Source of the DNA: Gordoniibacillus chartarius
GTDB taxonomy: Bacteria > Bacillota > Bacilli > Paenibacillales > NBRC-103111
DNA length: 64,000 bases
Direction of reading: 5' to 3'
Assembly (NCBI RefSeq): GCF_042432825.1
Contig: NZ_JBHLWN010000124.1
Location: forward strand, 20,474 to 84,473
Numbering within the stretch: the stretch's first letter is position 1; each line of letters starts with the position of its first letter. Below the pieces are notes generated by a model, which did no database searches, was not told the DNA's origin, and worked only from the letters and a program-made list of their open reading frames with translations. The position numbers and the translations under genes were made by a program. Of this stretch, positions 43,443 through 52,563 are shown piece by piece.

Positions 43443-44372
43443 CGATGAAGCACGGAGGCCTAAATGGTACGACTCGCTTCGGCAGCCGCCTGAAGGAATT
43501 CGCGGTTTTACGGAAGAGCTGTCGCGAACGATTTTGGAACGCGCGCGTCATTCTACACCGCTAGAACGCACCGTTACCGTACCGCCGCATGGTTCGCGGC
43601 CGCGATAACTGTAACTGCTACAGTCGTATTGGCTTTGTTGATGCAACCTTACGCGTTGTCGCCATTGTCGCCTGAACAAAGCAAACGCTACGCTTACATT
43701 CAAGAAGGACGCGCAGTGATCGAAGCGCTGCCCGGCGGTGACTTGCAAGCAGGCCTTCCCGCCGGTGCGTGGTGGAACTTGAACCTCCCTAAGGAGGATC
43801 TCGCTGGCAAAACAATCCGGATTGACGCGCTGCACGACAGCACTGGAACAAGGTTAACAGAGTTGGTCCCAACGAAACTAACGGAAGCAAATCGGTATAA
43901 GGATTCTTTGTTTCGCATATCTAGCCGGCTTGCACTTCCTCTTCCGGGAGTTTGGACGTTCCAGATATACCTTGATGACCTTTCCACCGGCAGCGTAGAC
44001 ATTGAAGTGCCGGACGGCTCCTGGGAGCCAAGCACTGCGTTTCGTTCCGGAACGTTCGAGATGACCGGTGTACCGGATAAGCTCGGCATCCTCGGTCCAA
44101 ACTTTGTCGCAGGAAAACCGAACAAATATATGTGGCATTTCTGGGGTGAACCGGAAAAGCTTACTGGGCAGCTGGAAATTTCCGCCATGAAGCAAGGGAC
44201 GAACACACTGCTTTCTTTATTCCATGCCCAACTCGCTCCAGGAAAACTGAACGGAGCCGACGCTTCGATGCCAAGCAACTTGATGCTTCCGAGCGAAGGA
44301 CGCTGGCGCCTACTCGCCTTCATCGATGGCGAATTGCTGGGCAGCATCGTAGTTGACGTTGCTGCGCAGTAG
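43432..44372 (+). pseudogene. anti-sigma factor with DUF4871-like domain, frameshifted
   Basis: From ATG 43432 (behind GGAAGGGG, overlapping the sigma stop) a cytoplasmic segment is read (RPKWYDSLRQPPEGIRGFTE). It then hits a stop at 43606. Near 43565-43585 sense resumes in another frame with a transmembrane helix (WFAAAITVTATVVLALL). The exported domain follows; its KYMWHFWGEPEKLTGQ, NGADASMPSNLMLPSEGRWR and GSIVVDVA motifs match DUF4871 (YhfM-like). The layout is that of a membrane anti-sigma protein. It is the partner of the nonsense-mutated sigma gene just upstream. Confidence 0.78.
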
Positions 44373-44418
44373 CTCGCTTCTCACCTATGAATCACATCAC
44401 CGTTCGGTGTCGAGGTGC

Positions 44419-46131
44419 CTACATCTCTTTAGGCGCCTCGATCCCGATCAACCACAGCCCGTCCTTCAACGTAATTTGTACGCATTTTACCAACGCAAGG
44501 CGAGTCTCCAGCACTTCTGCGTCTTCCACCAGGATGTGATGCTCATGATAAAATCGATTGAACTGCTGTGCAAGATCAATCAGGTAGCGGGTGACTATGG
44601 ATGGTTCCAATTTCTCCATCGCTCTTTCGACGACATCTCCGAACATGGACAGATCTTTAATTAACTGATAAGACGTTTCATCTGCAAGATGAATTGGCAC
44701 GACCGCCACATCACTCGCAGGAATATCCCGAGAACGATATGCCTTCTTCAGAACCTGCGATGCGCGCGCGTGAGTAAATTGTACATAAGGTCCCGTCTCC
44801 CCTTCGAACTGAAGCGCCTCTTCCCACGAGAAGTCGATATCCTTGATTCGGCTCATGCTTAAGTCATGAAAAATCACCGCTCCCACGCCTACCGCTCTTG
44901 CGACTTCCTCTTTGTTCCTAAGACTCGGATTTCTTTCCTCAATAATGGATTTCACTTTCGCAATCGCTTGCTGCAGCACGTCCTCTAATTTCAATACATT
45001 CCCTTTCCGCGTGGAAAGGCCCCTTCCTTCCAACCTTACACGTCCGAATGCAACATGCACCAATTCGTTCGCCCACTCGTATCCCATTCGCTCAATCACT
45101 TTAAACCATTGTTGAAAATGAAGATTTTGAGCATAATCGGTCACATAAATCGCTTTATCAAAATCGTATGTCTTTTTTCTGTAGAGGGCTGCAGTAATAT
45201 CACGCATATGGTATAACGAGCTGCCATCCTGCTTTACTAGTAATGCAGGCGGGAGCTCATACTCATCCAACCTTACCAGCCAAGCACCATCGTCCTCTAC
45301 CAGCAGCCCTTTAGCTTTCAGTTCCTCGATGACGGCACCCATTTGATCGTTGTAAAAGCTTTCACCCGCATATGAATCAAAGCTGACGCCAAGCAAATGG
45401 TAAGTTCGTCTAAATTCCGTCAGACTGATGTCCACAAACCATTCCCATAGCTGCAATGCTTCCGGGTCACCCTGTTCCATCTTCGCAAACCAACGACGCG
45501 CTTCGTTTTCCAAGTCAGGCTGCTTTTCGGCTTCTTCGTGAAAGACGACATATAAGCGAAGCAGCTCGTCGATCCCGCCCTTTTCAACGGCGTCGGCGTT
45601 CCCCCACAAGCGATAAGACGTAATCAACTTGCCGAACTGCGTCCCCCAATCTCCCAAATGATTGATGCCGATACACTGGTAGCCTTGGAACGAGAAGATC
45701 CGATATAGAGAATGTCCGATTACCGTTGATCGTAAATGAGCAATGTGAAACGGTTTTGCGATATTCGGCGAAGAGTAGTCGATGACGATCGTCTTTCCGT
45801 GCCCAACGGTTTGCGAACCATAATGTTCACGGCGGGTTAATATATCGGTGACGACGTCGTTTCCGATGCTCATTTTATCAAAATACATGTTCATATAACC
45901 GGCCACGGCTTCTTTGCGTTCGATAAAATCCAGCTGCAGCTGCTCCTTAAGCTCTTCGGCAATATACAGGGGCGATCGGCGCAGCAGCTTGCTTAATGGA
46001 AAGCAAGGCAGTGTCATGTCACCCATGTCCGGTTGGGGCGGTGTTTCGAGCGAGAGGACGATATCCTCTTTAGGAATTGAAGGATAGATTTCCGATACTT
46101 GCTCGGCGATACGAATTTTGTACGCTTTCAT
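44419..46131 (-). CDS. argS: arginyl-tRNA synthetase
   Basis: The 570-residue class I synthetase charges tRNA-Arg. The N-terminal Arg-tRNA domain is present, the HIGH motif is FHIAHLRSTVIG near residue 130, and the KMSK position reads LSTRKGNVLKLED, a common variant in this enzyme. The C-terminal DALR anticodon-binding domain ends VDFSWEEALQFEGETGPYVQ...LPS-type sequence. The ATG at 46131 is used because GGAGGG lies 6 bases upstream. A T-box leader precedes it, so expression should rise when tRNA-Arg is uncharged. Confidence 0.94.
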   Translation of the reverse strand: MKAYKIRIAEQVSEIYPSIPKEDIVLSLETPPQPDMGDMTLPCFPLSKLLRRSPLYIAEELKEQLQLDFIERKEAVAGYMNMYFDKMSIGNDVVTDILTRREHYGSQTVGHGKTIVIDYSSPNIAKPFHIAHLRSTVIGHSLYRIFSFQGYQCIGINHLGDWGTQFGKLITSYRLWGNADAVEKGGIDELLRLYVVFHEEAEKQPDLENEARRWFAKMEQGDPEALQLWEWFVDISLTEFRRTYHLLGVSFDSYAGESFYNDQMGAVIEELKAKGLLVEDDGAWLVRLDEYELPPALLVKQDGSSLYHMRDITAALYRKKTYDFDKAIYVTDYAQNLHFQQWFKVIERMGYEWANELVHVAFGRVRLEGRGLSTRKGNVLKLEDVLQQAIAKVKSIIEERNPSLRNKEEVARAVGVGAVIFHDLSMSRIKDIDFSWEEALQFEGETGPYVQFTHARASQVLKKAYRSRDIPASDVAVVPIHLADETSYQLIKDLSMFGDVVERAMEKLEPSIVTRYLIDLAQQFNRFYHEHHILVEDAEVLETRLALVKCVQITLKDGLWLIGIEAPKEM

Positions 46132-46170
46132 GTGCATCCCTCCATCTTCTTTAAGCAGCAAAAATGCAAA

Positions 46171-46425
46171 AAGCTCCCGTCTCCAAAAGAGACGAGAGCC
46201 ATACGGTCCCGCGGTTCCACTCTACGTGCTAACCCATGGGTTAACCGCTCGATTGTTGTAACGGTCATTGACCGGGCTTGCCTACTGCTGCAGGTTCGGC
46301 AAACCGTTTCCCGGGCCCGGTTCCTCCATGCGGTACGTACCGGTTTCCACCTTCCCCGGCTCGCTGTGACTGTCCGACACGGAATACTTTTCCCGTTCAT
46401 TAACGTTCTTCTTATTATGGATTAA
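46171..46425 (-). promoter_or_regulatory. T-box riboswitch of argS
   Basis: On the minus strand the leader carries the conserved T-box AGTGGAACCGCGGGA (46222-46208 region) that pairs with the free acceptor end of uncharged tRNA. It is followed by a terminator stem GCTCTCGTCTC / GAGACGGGAGC and TTTTT at 46199-46171. Upstream lie further stems down to the AACGGGAA segment near 46400. The specifier codon was not assigned with confidence. Confidence 0.92.
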
Positions 46426-46447
46426 ATTACCACGAAGAAAACGTCAA
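46419..46447 (-). promoter_or_regulatory. candidate promoter of argS leader
   Basis: TTGACG (46447-46442) followed after 17 bases by TAATCC (46424-46419) on the minus strand. The -35 is good and the -10 is weak; position fits the start of the T-box leader. Confidence 0.35.
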
Positions 46448-46463
46448 TGCAAGCGATAAGTTT

Positions 46464-47825
46464 TTACTTTGCGAGTAAAACGGTCATTTCAAGCTCCTTC
46501 AAGTACGTTCTCGGCACCAGATCTTGAACGAGTAAACGAAGCTTTTGTTCCGGTTCCACAGGTGGAAATTCTCGAACAATGATGTCATTGTTGATATCGA
46601 CGTAATATTCGCCAATCATTTCCACTAATTTACCATTTTCCATGAGTAACCGAAATGCCCATCCATCGTGGTCGGAGCGTTGCTCGCCAAGAGTTCGATA
46701 ATATACCAGCGTTTTGTCAGGTAAATGCGTGATGCCACTCAATTCCAAGCTGCCGAGCTTTCCGCGCGGTACCAGTACCGGGGCTTCTGGTGTCGGCGTA
46801 CGGTCCAGAGGCACTATCGACGTTTTTCTTGGCGGATCCTTCGGTACCGAATATGGACGAATCGTGATCGACTTCGGAATTTCACCTGTTATTTGCGAGC
46901 TTATTTTCCATGTATTGATGTTCAATTTTCCTTCATGCCAGCCTTTTCTCATCCCGCTATAAGTAAAATCAAGGAAGCGTCCATTTTCGTCCATGATCTC
47001 CATATCGATAAAACCTTCCCTTGCCTCTCCCTCTTTGGTCTCCCCGATTATACTAATAAAAGAATCCGAATAACTGATGTTCTTAACCGTGATTTGAATC
47101 TGATCCTGGCTGACGGTTATAAGCTCCACCGTACGAATCCCCGCCTTGAGCATCCCTAGATTCGTGCTGAATGTAAAATTCCATTGTCCTTCTTTGTTGA
47201 CCATCTCCCCGTTCGCCAGCTCGTAACCAACTTTACCAATGGTTATCTGCATATCGAATGTTTCCGGCAGCCCCTTCAACAACATGTCGTCTGGATTAGT
47301 AAAAATAACCCCGGCATACTGATGATCATTGATCAGATTCCCATACCCTGCCGTTGCCGGGATACGCAGCCCGTTAAACCCGAGTTCGATATCGTATGGA
47401 GTCATCCCTCTCTTTACCGGTTCAGCCGTTTCCATCAAATAACTGACAATCAGCTCATACCCGTCATAGTACACCTCTGAGATGGTAATCTTAACGTCAT
47501 TATCCATCACCGATTGCCGCACTTCGGTCGTCCTCCCCCCAAGATCGGGGTTTCGATCGTGAAAATAACCGATGAATTGAAAAACGGATTTCATCAGAAA
47601 GGACTGGGCAAGCGTTGCTGTATTAGGCAGCGAAACCAGCAGAATGAGAACGGTTAGGGCTGCAAGAACGAACCCGTATTTACGCTTGTATGTAAGCCTT
47701 TTAGATTTCTGCACGTGCCGCTCCGGGTACGTTTGCCCCCATATCCGGTTAAATGTTGCCGTTGGATATTCTCGATCCAACTTTTCCTTTAGAATGTTTG
47801 TTATTGTGGAATCTCGCACATCCAT
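46464..47825 (-). CDS. DUF4179 membrane protein, probable anti-sigma factor
   Basis: The 453-residue protein has a cytoplasmic N-terminus of about 48 residues, one transmembrane helix (GFVLAALTVLILLVSLP), then an exported region. The exported region begins with the DUF4179 domain (ATLAQSFLMKSVFQFIGYFHD, then VTISEVYYDGYELIVSYLM-like strands). The C-terminal beta domains contain the Pro-rich linker RTPTPEAPVLVPRG. DUF4179 proteins commonly accompany ECF sigma factors as regulators. It starts 7 bases after the sigma gene stop. Confidence 0.82.
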   Translation of the reverse strand: MDVRDSTITNILKEKLDREYPTATFNRIWGQTYPERHVQKSKRLTYKRKYGFVLAALTVLILLVSLPNTATLAQSFLMKSVFQFIGYFHDRNPDLGGRTTEVRQSVMDNDVKITISEVYYDGYELIVSYLMETAEPVKRGMTPYDIELGFNGLRIPATAGYGNLINDHQYAGVIFTNPDDMLLKGLPETFDMQITIGKVGYELANGEMVNKEGQWNFTFSTNLGMLKAGIRTVELITVSQDQIQITVKNISYSDSFISIIGETKEGEAREGFIDMEIMDENGRFLDFTYSGMRKGWHEGKLNINTWKISSQITGEIPKSITIRPYSVPKDPPRKTSIVPLDRTPTPEAPVLVPRGKLGSLELSGITHLPDKTLVYYRTLGEQRSDHDGWAFRLLMENGKLVEMIGEYYVDINNDIIVREFPPVEPEQKLRLLVQDLVPRTYLKELEMTVLLAK

Positions 47826-47832
47826 ATGGCAA

Positions 47833-48360
47833 TTAGCCTCCTATTTCACTAGATGGTGTCATTGCACATTCGGCTTCCGACAACTTCTTTCTCAATGATT
47901 TCAAAGCCGTATGCAGTCTGGATTTACAGGTACCGATTGGAATGTCCAAAATCTCGGCGATCTCTGTCAGCTTCAGCTCAAGGTAGTAATGGAGGTATAT
48001 GACTTCTTTACTTTTTATAGGCAAGGCGTTGACCTTTTCCCATAATTGCTGGTTCGATTCTTCTCTTAGAATGGCAGCTTCCACAGATTCAGGTTCGTCT
48101 CCATGGTGTTTATTCCATATGCTCGACCAGTACGTTTTGCGCAGGGATTTTCTGACCGTATTCAGCGTAATTTTGTAAATCCAAGGCTGGATCGGTCTCG
48201 AAGCATCATAGTGGGGTAACGCCTTGAAGACTTGAATAAACGTTTCTTGGACAATGTCTTCGGCCATGCTCCTGGATTTGGTTAGAAACAATGCTAATCG
48301 GAACACGTAGGCTGACTGTTCTGCGTAGATTCTCTCCGCTTCTTCTTCGGAAACGTTCAA
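47833..48360 (-). CDS. ECF RNA polymerase sigma factor
   Basis: The 175-residue sigma factor has region 2 (FLTKSRSMAEDIVQETFIQV and IQPWIYKITLNTVRKSLRK). Region 4 follows (LTEIAEILDIPIGTCKSRLH), intact. It is followed by the DUF4179 anti-sigma candidate. Its upstream gap of roughly 240 bases contains a decayed T-box terminator copy (48440-48523), so part of its leader derives from an argS-type leader. Start ATG 48360 follows GGGAGGTG. Confidence 0.9.
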   Translation of the reverse strand: MNVSEEEAERIYAEQSAYVFRLALFLTKSRSMAEDIVQETFIQVFKALPHYDASRPIQPWIYKITLNTVRKSLRKTYWSSIWNKHHGDEPESVEAAILREESNQQLWEKVNALPIKSKEVIYLHYYLELKLTEIAEILDIPIGTCKSRLHTALKSLRKKLSEAECAMTPSSEIGG

Positions 48361-48439
48361 TCCATTTCACCTCCCAAACTGTTTACTGTATATATCCTAG
48401 TTAAGCTGAAAAGGTTCGATTTGTTGAGTGACATCTTCA

Positions 48440-48523
48440 AAATGCAAATAAATGCAAATAGCTCCCATCTTCCAAAGAGACGAGAGCTTTGATGGTCACT
48501 AGATGTCACTCTACGTGTTAACA
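48440..48523 (-). other. decayed copy of the argS T-box terminator region
   Basis: On the minus strand TTAACACGTAGAGTG, then a mutated T-box (ACATCTAGTGACC instead of GAACCGCGGGACC), then AGCTCTCGTCTCT...AGATGGGAGC and TTTGCATTT follow. The same order and largely the same bases occur in the argS leader at 46232-46159. The terminator stem still pairs with wobble pairs, but the tRNA-binding element is lost. A short tandem repeat AAATGCAAATAAATGCAAATA lies at its 3' edge. Confidence 0.78.
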
Positions 48524-48598
48524 TTCGGGGATGTCTACATGCTTCAGCATACATAATGTCAAGAGCAGGCTCACTGTGGGCAGTTGTTCGGTCTCTCG

Positions 48599-49132
48599 CT
48601 ATTTCCCCACGGCCCGCCAAGTCACCCAAGCACTGATCGCATACAGCAGCGCGCTTACATAAAACAGCGCCTGAATGGTCAGCCAGTCGATTACATATCC
48701 GCCGATCATAACGGCAAATCCCGAAGCCACCGATGTCCAAAAATGATACGAACCGATCACCTTCCCCCGCTTTCCCTGTTCGGTATAATCGGCCAGCAGC
48801 AACCGTTCGCTCATTTTTTGCATCGCATTGCAAACGCCCATCAGCAGCTGCAGCGCTAACACCCACGCATAATGCTCCACCCACGGAAACAAAAGCATCG
48901 CAGCCATCATGCCAAGTGAGCTATAGGTGAGGAGCCTGATCCCATACCGGTCCAGTTTAGGACCGAGCAGCTGCGAGACAGCGGCGGAGCTGATCGTGAA
49001 CACCGCAAACGCAAGGCCATACTTGGTGAAGCTGTTGCCCAAGTTTTTGAGAAATAGCAAGTAGTAAGGATAGATCAAGCCCGCAGCCAGCGTTACGATC
49101 GATTGCGACCTAATCAGCCATCGCCCCTTCAC
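48599..49132 (-). CDS. half-length MFS-type membrane protein (YitZ-like)
   Basis: The product is about 177 residues with six membrane helices, roughly half of a usual major facilitator. It begins near LIRSQSIVTLAAGLIYPYYL and includes the LGPKLDRYGIRLL loop between helices 2 and 3. In Bacillus subtilis a comparable gene (yitZ) follows the FAD oxidoreductase yitY, and the same order is seen here, with overlap. The GTG at 49132 behind GGGGGAG is chosen. Whether a half-length protein dimerises is unknown. The upstream partner gene is truncated. Confidence 0.62.
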   Translation of the reverse strand: MKGRWLIRSQSIVTLAAGLIYPYYLLFLKNLGNSFTKYGLAFAVFTISSAAVSQLLGPKLDRYGIRLLTYSSLGMMAAMLLFPWVEHYAWVLALQLLMGVCNAMQKMSERLLLADYTEQGKRGKVIGSYHFWTSVASGFAVMIGGYVIDWLTIQALFYVSALLYAISAWVTWRAVGK

Positions 49133-50333
49133 GTTTAGCTCCCCCTCTGTAATCATTGTAGAATTGGTTCATCAACAAGCCGTCACGATCGTACTCCTCC
49201 TTCTTACGGAAAAACTCTTCTTGCTTCGGGTAGGCCGACTGAAACTGGCCAAGCCGCGGATAGGCGATGTACGGCAAGTAGTAGGTCCCTCTATGCTCCA
49301 AAACCCGGTCAATAACAGCCTGCATACCGGAACGAACGCGAGCTTGCCCTTCCTCCGAGAGCGGGACGTTGTATAAACAGACGAGTGCGAACATGTCAGC
49401 CGTTGCATACGAAAGCACCGCTTCTTCATCCTGGTTTACATACCGTACTGTGACATTAAGCAGATTTAAGTCTTCCGTCTGAAGCACCTTGCGAAAATCG
49501 TCAATAAATCCTTCAAATTGGCTTACGGGAATAAAATATTCCTGAAGCACGTCGTTTCTTCCCGCCTGACGATACTCCATAAACGCCGACTCCGACCGCA
49601 TCGCATTATTTCGCGTAATGAAGCTCCCTTGCCGGGTATCGAAGTAGGCCTTCTGCATCTTCCAGAACACGGCTTTCCCCCAACCGGAGAACCGGTTGAG
49701 ATGAAATAAAAGCTTAGATGGAAGAACACCGCTTTCCCTCGTCTTTAACGCATCGTGTTCCTTCAATGACAACGAACGGTCCAGCTCATAATTGATGGCA
49801 TACATCTCCGTTAACGGCTGATCCGGCGTTACGGATATCCGTGCCAGGTGCAGATGAATAGCGGGGTTCGTTTTCACTTGTTCCATAAAATAACGGCTGT
49901 AGCTCCCGACATCCATTTGATCGATGTGCATCCGGTACATTTCGTTGTCTGTTAATGTAAGCGTAACATCAAGAATAATGCCAAACAGTCCGTAGCCTCC
50001 GATGACCAGCGGGAACAGCTCGGGATTCTCGGTGCGGCTGACTTGAAGGATGTTCCCGTCCGCCGTAAGCAGCCGAAAAGCTTCCACACTCTTGATCAAC
50101 GACCCGTTGCGGATATCGCGTCCATGTGCGTTTACACTGATTGACCCTCCGATCGTAAAAATGTTCTGCGACTGCATCGTCTTGACCGCAAGACCGTACG
50201 GGTTCACATAATCCTGAATATCTCCCCATGTCGCACCCGCTTGAACTCGTATCGTGCGATTTTGCGGATCGAAAGCCAGCACACGATTAAATGCGGTCAT
50301 ATCCACGACAATACCGTCTTTATAAAACGTATG
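49110..50333 (-). pseudogene. FAD-linked oxidoreductase (YitY/gulonolactone-oxidase-like), 5'-truncated
   Basis: The frame reads the second part of a PCMH-type FAD-binding domain (RTIRVQAGATWGDIQDYV, NIFTIGGSISVNAHGRD, LVIGGYGLFGIILDVTLT) and a complete C-terminal domain (ALO type). Sense continues upstream of the first ATG at 50306 (HTFYKDGIVVD) to a TGA at 50334. The preceding 70-80 residues, normally holding the first FAD loop, are absent. The break lies next to the terminator of the leucine-rich-repeat gene. It is probably inactive. Confidence 0.78.
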
Positions 50334-50342
50334 TCACAAACA

Positions 50343-50373
50343 AAAAGCGCCACTGGATTCCTCCAATGACGAC
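50343..50373 (-). terminator. terminator of the leucine-rich-repeat gene
   Basis: On the minus strand CATTGGA and TCCAGTG pair (one G-T) and extend through GTCG-type outer pairs with a 4-base loop, then TTTTTGTTTG. It marks the boundary with the truncated oxidoreductase. Confidence 0.75.
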
Positions 50374-50508
50374 TCTGAGCAAACTGTTATGAATGACACA
50401 TTTCGGCCAAGGAACCTCGATCATTTTACTTGCAGATTACTCAGGTATTGAACGATGCTAAAGAAGAGAATAACCTTCAGTGTAGCTGTACAATGTCATC
50501 TTTTTCAA

Positions 50509-52065
50509 TTAATTGACTTTGCCGGAACCGATAAACGTTCCGTGTTCGAAATCCATCACGTTAATATCCTCGGTATTTCCATTCGAATCCGTACTCATGT
50601 ACTCAACCTTCAACGCATCTTTCGCGAGTATCGTAAACGGTTCGGTATAGCTCGTCCAAATGCCGCCATTAATGCGATACATGGTTGATTGAATGCCGCT
50701 GCTATCGGATGCTGTAAGTGTAACCGTTAAAGCGCTGATATATCGTTCGCCTTTGCTGGAAGTTTCGTATACCGGCTGCACTTGGTATTTCGTGACCGGC
50801 GGCAGCTTGTCCGTTGTGGTTACAGGGCCATATGAAATATAGACAGGATCACTGTGTTTCTTTATATAATCTTTGACAGTCACGTAAACTGTACCGCCTT
50901 CAGGTTTGAGGGCTACTGAAAAATCAAGCGGGATATGAATAACAGTAGCATCTGGGTTTACATCCGCATACCCCAAATCAACAGGATAATTGGGGGAAAT
51001 TTCAGTAGAAACCCAAATTCTTTGAATGTCCTTACGCACATTTTTGATAACGGCATATGAGATTCCCGGTTGATTATAAATGGTAATATCGCTTGCAGCG
51101 GGTGAAGTTGACTTGGAAAATGATAGGTATTCGATTTTTAAGCCATGCTCCGTCAGGTACTGAAGTTGTTTCAGGGTTTTCGAACCTGCGTAAACTTTCA
51201 AAGGATTATCTGTAATAATAATGTTTACATTAGGTAAGCGGCCATTTAGAAAGAGGTTATAAACAAGGGTAACATCCGTTATTTGGTTATATTCCAAATT
51301 CATACGGCTTATTCTGGGTAAATGTTCGATTATACTAAGGTCCGAGACATTATTGAAGCTTACATCCAATATACTGAGGTTTTTCAGGCTTTTAAGCGGT
51401 GAGAGGTCGGAGATTTGATTCATATTGTTACCGTATGGAGTGCTACGCAAATACAGATTTTCAAGGGATGTGGCGCCGGCAATGGGCGAAAGGTCAGTCA
51501 TCTTAACGTTGCTAGCCATAAGAGTTTTCAACTTGCTAAGCCTGGATATCGGAGAAAAATCGCTGATTGGATTATCACTAATGGAGAGATAGCTAAGATT
51601 CGGCAAGTCCTTAAGATTCGAAATATCGCTAATCTGGCTACCTTCGAAATCAAGTTGCGATAGATTACCGAGTTTTGGTAGGGAGGGGAAGACGGTAAGA
51701 TTCTTGTTAAATCCAATATCCAGTTTCTCCAGGGACGTTAGATTGGAGATCGGCGTGAAATCTGTAATCTCGTTGAATTTCAGTTCAAGCGATTTCAGGT
51801 TTTTGGCGTACTCCAACCCTTGCAGATTTGTGATGTGGCGATAGTTCCCGTTTAAAGCAGTGAGCTGCTCCATATCGGTGACGGAAATGCTGCCAGTGGG
51901 TTTGTTTAACACTGTTCGTACTGCCGACTCTAATTTGGTATCGGGGATCGTAACAACATCACTGCCCAAAGCACTGGGATGGTTGCCCTCAGCGGCATAG
52001 GCTGACGAACCGAAAGCGACAACGGCAAATGCTAGAACGGTACTAACTACGATTTTTTTGATCAT
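50509..52065 (-). CDS. secreted leucine-rich-repeat protein
   Basis: The 518-residue protein has a signal peptide (MIKKIVVSTVLAFAVVAFGS, cleavage after AYA near residue 25). An N-terminal cap follows (PDTKLESAVRTVLNKPTGSI). Eight or more 22-residue repeats of the internalin type run over about residues 60-290 (LKSLELKFNEITDFTPISNL and similar). Beyond are two beta-sandwich-like regions, the last resembling the Ig-like OmpL47 type (LTVTLTASDSSGIQSTMYRI, then YTEPFTI). No cell-wall anchor is present, so it is likely released. It lies 45 bases after the 46-residue peptide gene. Partner unknown. Confidence 0.85.
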   Translation of the reverse strand: MIKKIVVSTVLAFAVVAFGSSAYAAEGNHPSALGSDVVTIPDTKLESAVRTVLNKPTGSISVTDMEQLTALNGNYRHITNLQGLEYAKNLKSLELKFNEITDFTPISNLTSLEKLDIGFNKNLTVFPSLPKLGNLSQLDFEGSQISDISNLKDLPNLSYLSISDNPISDFSPISRLSKLKTLMASNVKMTDLSPIAGATSLENLYLRSTPYGNNMNQISDLSPLKSLKNLSILDVSFNNVSDLSIIEHLPRISRMNLEYNQITDVTLVYNLFLNGRLPNVNIIITDNPLKVYAGSKTLKQLQYLTEHGLKIEYLSFSKSTSPAASDITIYNQPGISYAVIKNVRKDIQRIWVSTEISPNYPVDLGYADVNPDATVIHIPLDFSVALKPEGGTVYVTVKDYIKKHSDPVYISYGPVTTTDKLPPVTKYQVQPVYETSSKGERYISALTVTLTASDSSGIQSTMYRINGGIWTSYTEPFTILAKDALKVEYMSTDSNGNTEDINVMDFEHGTFIGSGKVN

Positions 52066-52110
52066 GTACCTAGCTCCTTTATTCGTCGATTTTAGTTGTT
52101 GCTTTGTTGA

Positions 52111-52251
52111 TTAGCTGATCTGAATTAATTCCCGGTGCCAAAAATCATAATTATCTCCGGGTTCCTTGAATATCCATGTTGGCTGCAGCGTTGTTTCCCT
52201 TACATCCAAAACTTCCAGGCAGGGCTCGATCCATTCTTTTTTGTTCTCCAT
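52111..52251 (-). CDS. 46-residue peptide with lasso-peptide-type leader motif
   Basis: ATG is at 52251-52249 behind GGAGGG (9-base gap), and TAA is at 52113-52111. The N-terminal part, KKEWIEPCLEVLDVRETT, carries the aromatic-x-x-P-x-LEVLDV-x-x-T pattern of Bacillales lasso precursor leaders (paeninodin type). The following 25 residues (starting LQPTWIF) would be the core but lack a Gly/Ala/Ser/Cys directly after the leader. No B1/B2/C maturation genes are adjacent. It could be an orphan or diverged precursor. Coupling to the leucine-rich-repeat gene is plausible. Confidence 0.6.
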   Translation of the reverse strand: MENKKEWIEPCLEVLDVRETTLQPTWIFKEPGDNYDFWHRELIQIS

Positions 52252-52265
52252 ATCATCATCCCTCC

Positions 52266-52522
52266 AAGTTTCATATATTCCAAATGTAGTATAAATATTG
52301 CGGAAAGAAAAAGCTGTCGAAAACTAAGGGTTAGATGTTAAATTTCGATTTAATATACCATTTTATGGTTTTTTCTGCTAATGTAAATCTTGCAGTCCAA
52401 GCATGCTTCAAACAATGGATTAATGCATTTTTACGCTGATTGGATTGTTGGCAAGCTGGAGATAGCTTAAGGTTCACTGGAAATCCGATTTCCAAAAATT
52501 ATGTTTCGCATAATTTCCTTAA
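52266..52522. other. AT-rich intergenic stretch
   Basis: This gap between the lasso-like peptide gene and the glutathione peroxidase terminator is AT-rich. It probably holds the peptide promoter (a TATACT element lies near 52290 on the minus strand), but no gene I can support was seen on either strand. Confidence 0.4.
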
Positions 52523-52548
52523 CAAAAAAAAGCCGCATCTAAGCGGCT
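52523..52548 (-). terminator. terminator of the glutathione peroxidase gene
   Basis: AGCCGC/GCGGCT stem with a 6-base loop followed by eight Ts on the minus strand, immediately after the peroxidase stop. Confidence 0.88.
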
Positions 52549-52563
52549 TTTCCTACATGATCC

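Noticed and set aside
52135..52341. Plus-strand 68-codon frame opposite the lasso-like peptide gene
   Set aside because: Phe/Ile/Ser-rich shadow without a ribosome site; the minus-strand peptide has far better signals.
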